DNA of 64,000 nucleotides from Chlorobiota bacterium. GTDB taxonomy: Bacteria > Bacteroidota > Bacteroidia > Bacteroidales > F082. Both the position numbers and the translations under genes were made by a program. The stretch covers positions 19,477 through 83,476 of the forward strand of contig JAADIS010000003.1 in assembly GCA_013151215.1 (NCBI GenBank), read 5' to 3'. Under the pieces are notes generated by a model. That model had not been told where the DNA came from, did not search any database, and saw nothing but the letters and a program-made list of their open reading frames with translations. How positions within the stretch are numbered: position 1 is the first letter of the stretch; each line of letters begins with the position of its first letter. Positions 63,590-64,000 of this stretch are shown piece after piece.

Positions 63590-64000
63590 ATGAAAAAACT
63601 ACTCATATTAACTTTAGCGATGTTTACAGTATTTGTAACTAATGCACAAACAACTTACGTACCCGATGATAATTTTGAACAAGCCCTGATTGATCTGGGT
63701 TATGATAATGTATTGGACAATTACGTGTTAACAGCCAATATTGACCAAATTGAATCATTATTTTTAATGAATCTTCCAATAAGTGATTTAACAGGGATTC
63801 AATCATTCACCGCTTTAACTCTTTTATCGGTTATAATAACCAATCTAACAAGTTTGGATATTTCTAATAACACTGCGCTAACAAATTTAACTTGTTCTTA
63901 TAATCACCTCACGAGTTTAGATGTTTCCAATAACCTTGCATTAGAAATTTTAAATTGTGATAATAATAATCTCACAAATATTGATGTGTCAAATAATTCA
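63590..64000 (+). CDS. Secreted leucine-rich-repeat protein, 3'-truncated by the window
   Basis: Not in the ORF track because it runs off the edge. ATG 63590 begins MKKLLILTLAMFTVFVTNAQ, a signal peptide, then TTYVPDDNFEQALIDLGYDN, the N-terminal cap common in Bacteroidota LRR proteins. LRR units of about 21 residues follow: LTSLDISNNTALTNLTCSYN and LTSLDVSNNLALEILNCDNN. At least 137 codons are present. The full protein would be expected to end in a T9SS sorting domain (inference). Confidence 0.88.
   Translation, partial: MKKLLILTLAMFTVFVTNAQTTYVPDDNFEQALIDLGYDNVLDNYVLTANIDQIESLFLMNLPISDLTGIQSFTALTLLSVIITNLTSLDISNNTALTNLTCSYNHLTSLDVSNNLALEILNCDNNNLTNIDVSNNS

Overview
The window looks like a chromosomal segment of a Bacteroidota bacterium. 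Direct signs are type IX secretion (T9SS) C-terminal sorting domains on two large secreted proteins, many Bacteroidota-style promoters with a TAnnTTTG -7 element, a two-component 'propeller' sensor of the LytS type, a run of FKBP-type lipoproteins, and the typical housekeeping genes. I cannot name a genus. No rRNA, tRNA or CRISPR array was recognised.

Layout. 1-5.6 kb: C-terminal part of a hybrid sensor kinase (REC-Hpt) and a 1454-residue T9SS-exported modular surface protein. 5.8-11.8 kb: housekeeping block lon, then thrS-infC-rpmI-rplT; infC begins with ATA and is missed at its 5' end by the ORF track. 12-16.3 kb (minus): sigma-54 response regulator, its histidine kinase and a DUF218-DUF1684 membrane protein in one tight operon. 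16.4-18.4 kb (minus): a DUF1858 protein and an aromatic amino acid hydroxylase. 18.5-24.5 kb (plus): glycosyltransferase-like gene, miaA, LytS-type sensor and LytTR regulator. 24.7-26.4 kb: small lipoprotein, a gene-poor AT-rich stretch with operator-like palindromes, and a XRE regulator. 26.5-30.9 kb: ndk (minus), then a DHH phosphoesterase followed by three FKBP lipoproteins carrying one, two and three FKBP-like modules.

30.9-54.3 kb (minus) is dominated by an exopolysaccharide locus, read from high to low coordinates: response regulator, initiating sugar-1-phosphate transferase, short TolC-like outer-membrane protein, Wzz/Wzc-like co-polymerase with two LysM domains, flippase, polymerase, a tandemly duplicated pair of GT2 genes (four genes), two methyltransferases, two GT4 enzymes, an acyltransferase, a further GT2, a T9SS-exported beta-helix protein and a methyltransferase. 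It ends with a hybrid kinase whose phospho-accepting His is Asn, and a lone receiver. No Wza-type export gene is present. The most unusual parts are the LysM co-polymerase, the initiating transferase with a pseudo-receiver (Asp to Glu) and a four-Cys insertion, and the His-less kinase. Together they suggest an envelope-tethered, phospho-signalling-linked polysaccharide machine.

54.4-60.4 kb (minus): probable envelope operon (DUF2007, class IV aminotransferase, CAP-SPOR protein, large MscS channel, AI-2E-type permease, unknown membrane protein). 60.5-62.4 kb: EamA transporter and a non-canonical SDR. 62.4-64 kb is different in character: AT-rich, with intergenic direct repeats, a broken excisionase-type HTH gene, a small unknown ORF, a lipoprotein and the start of a leucine-rich-repeat protein that runs off the window.
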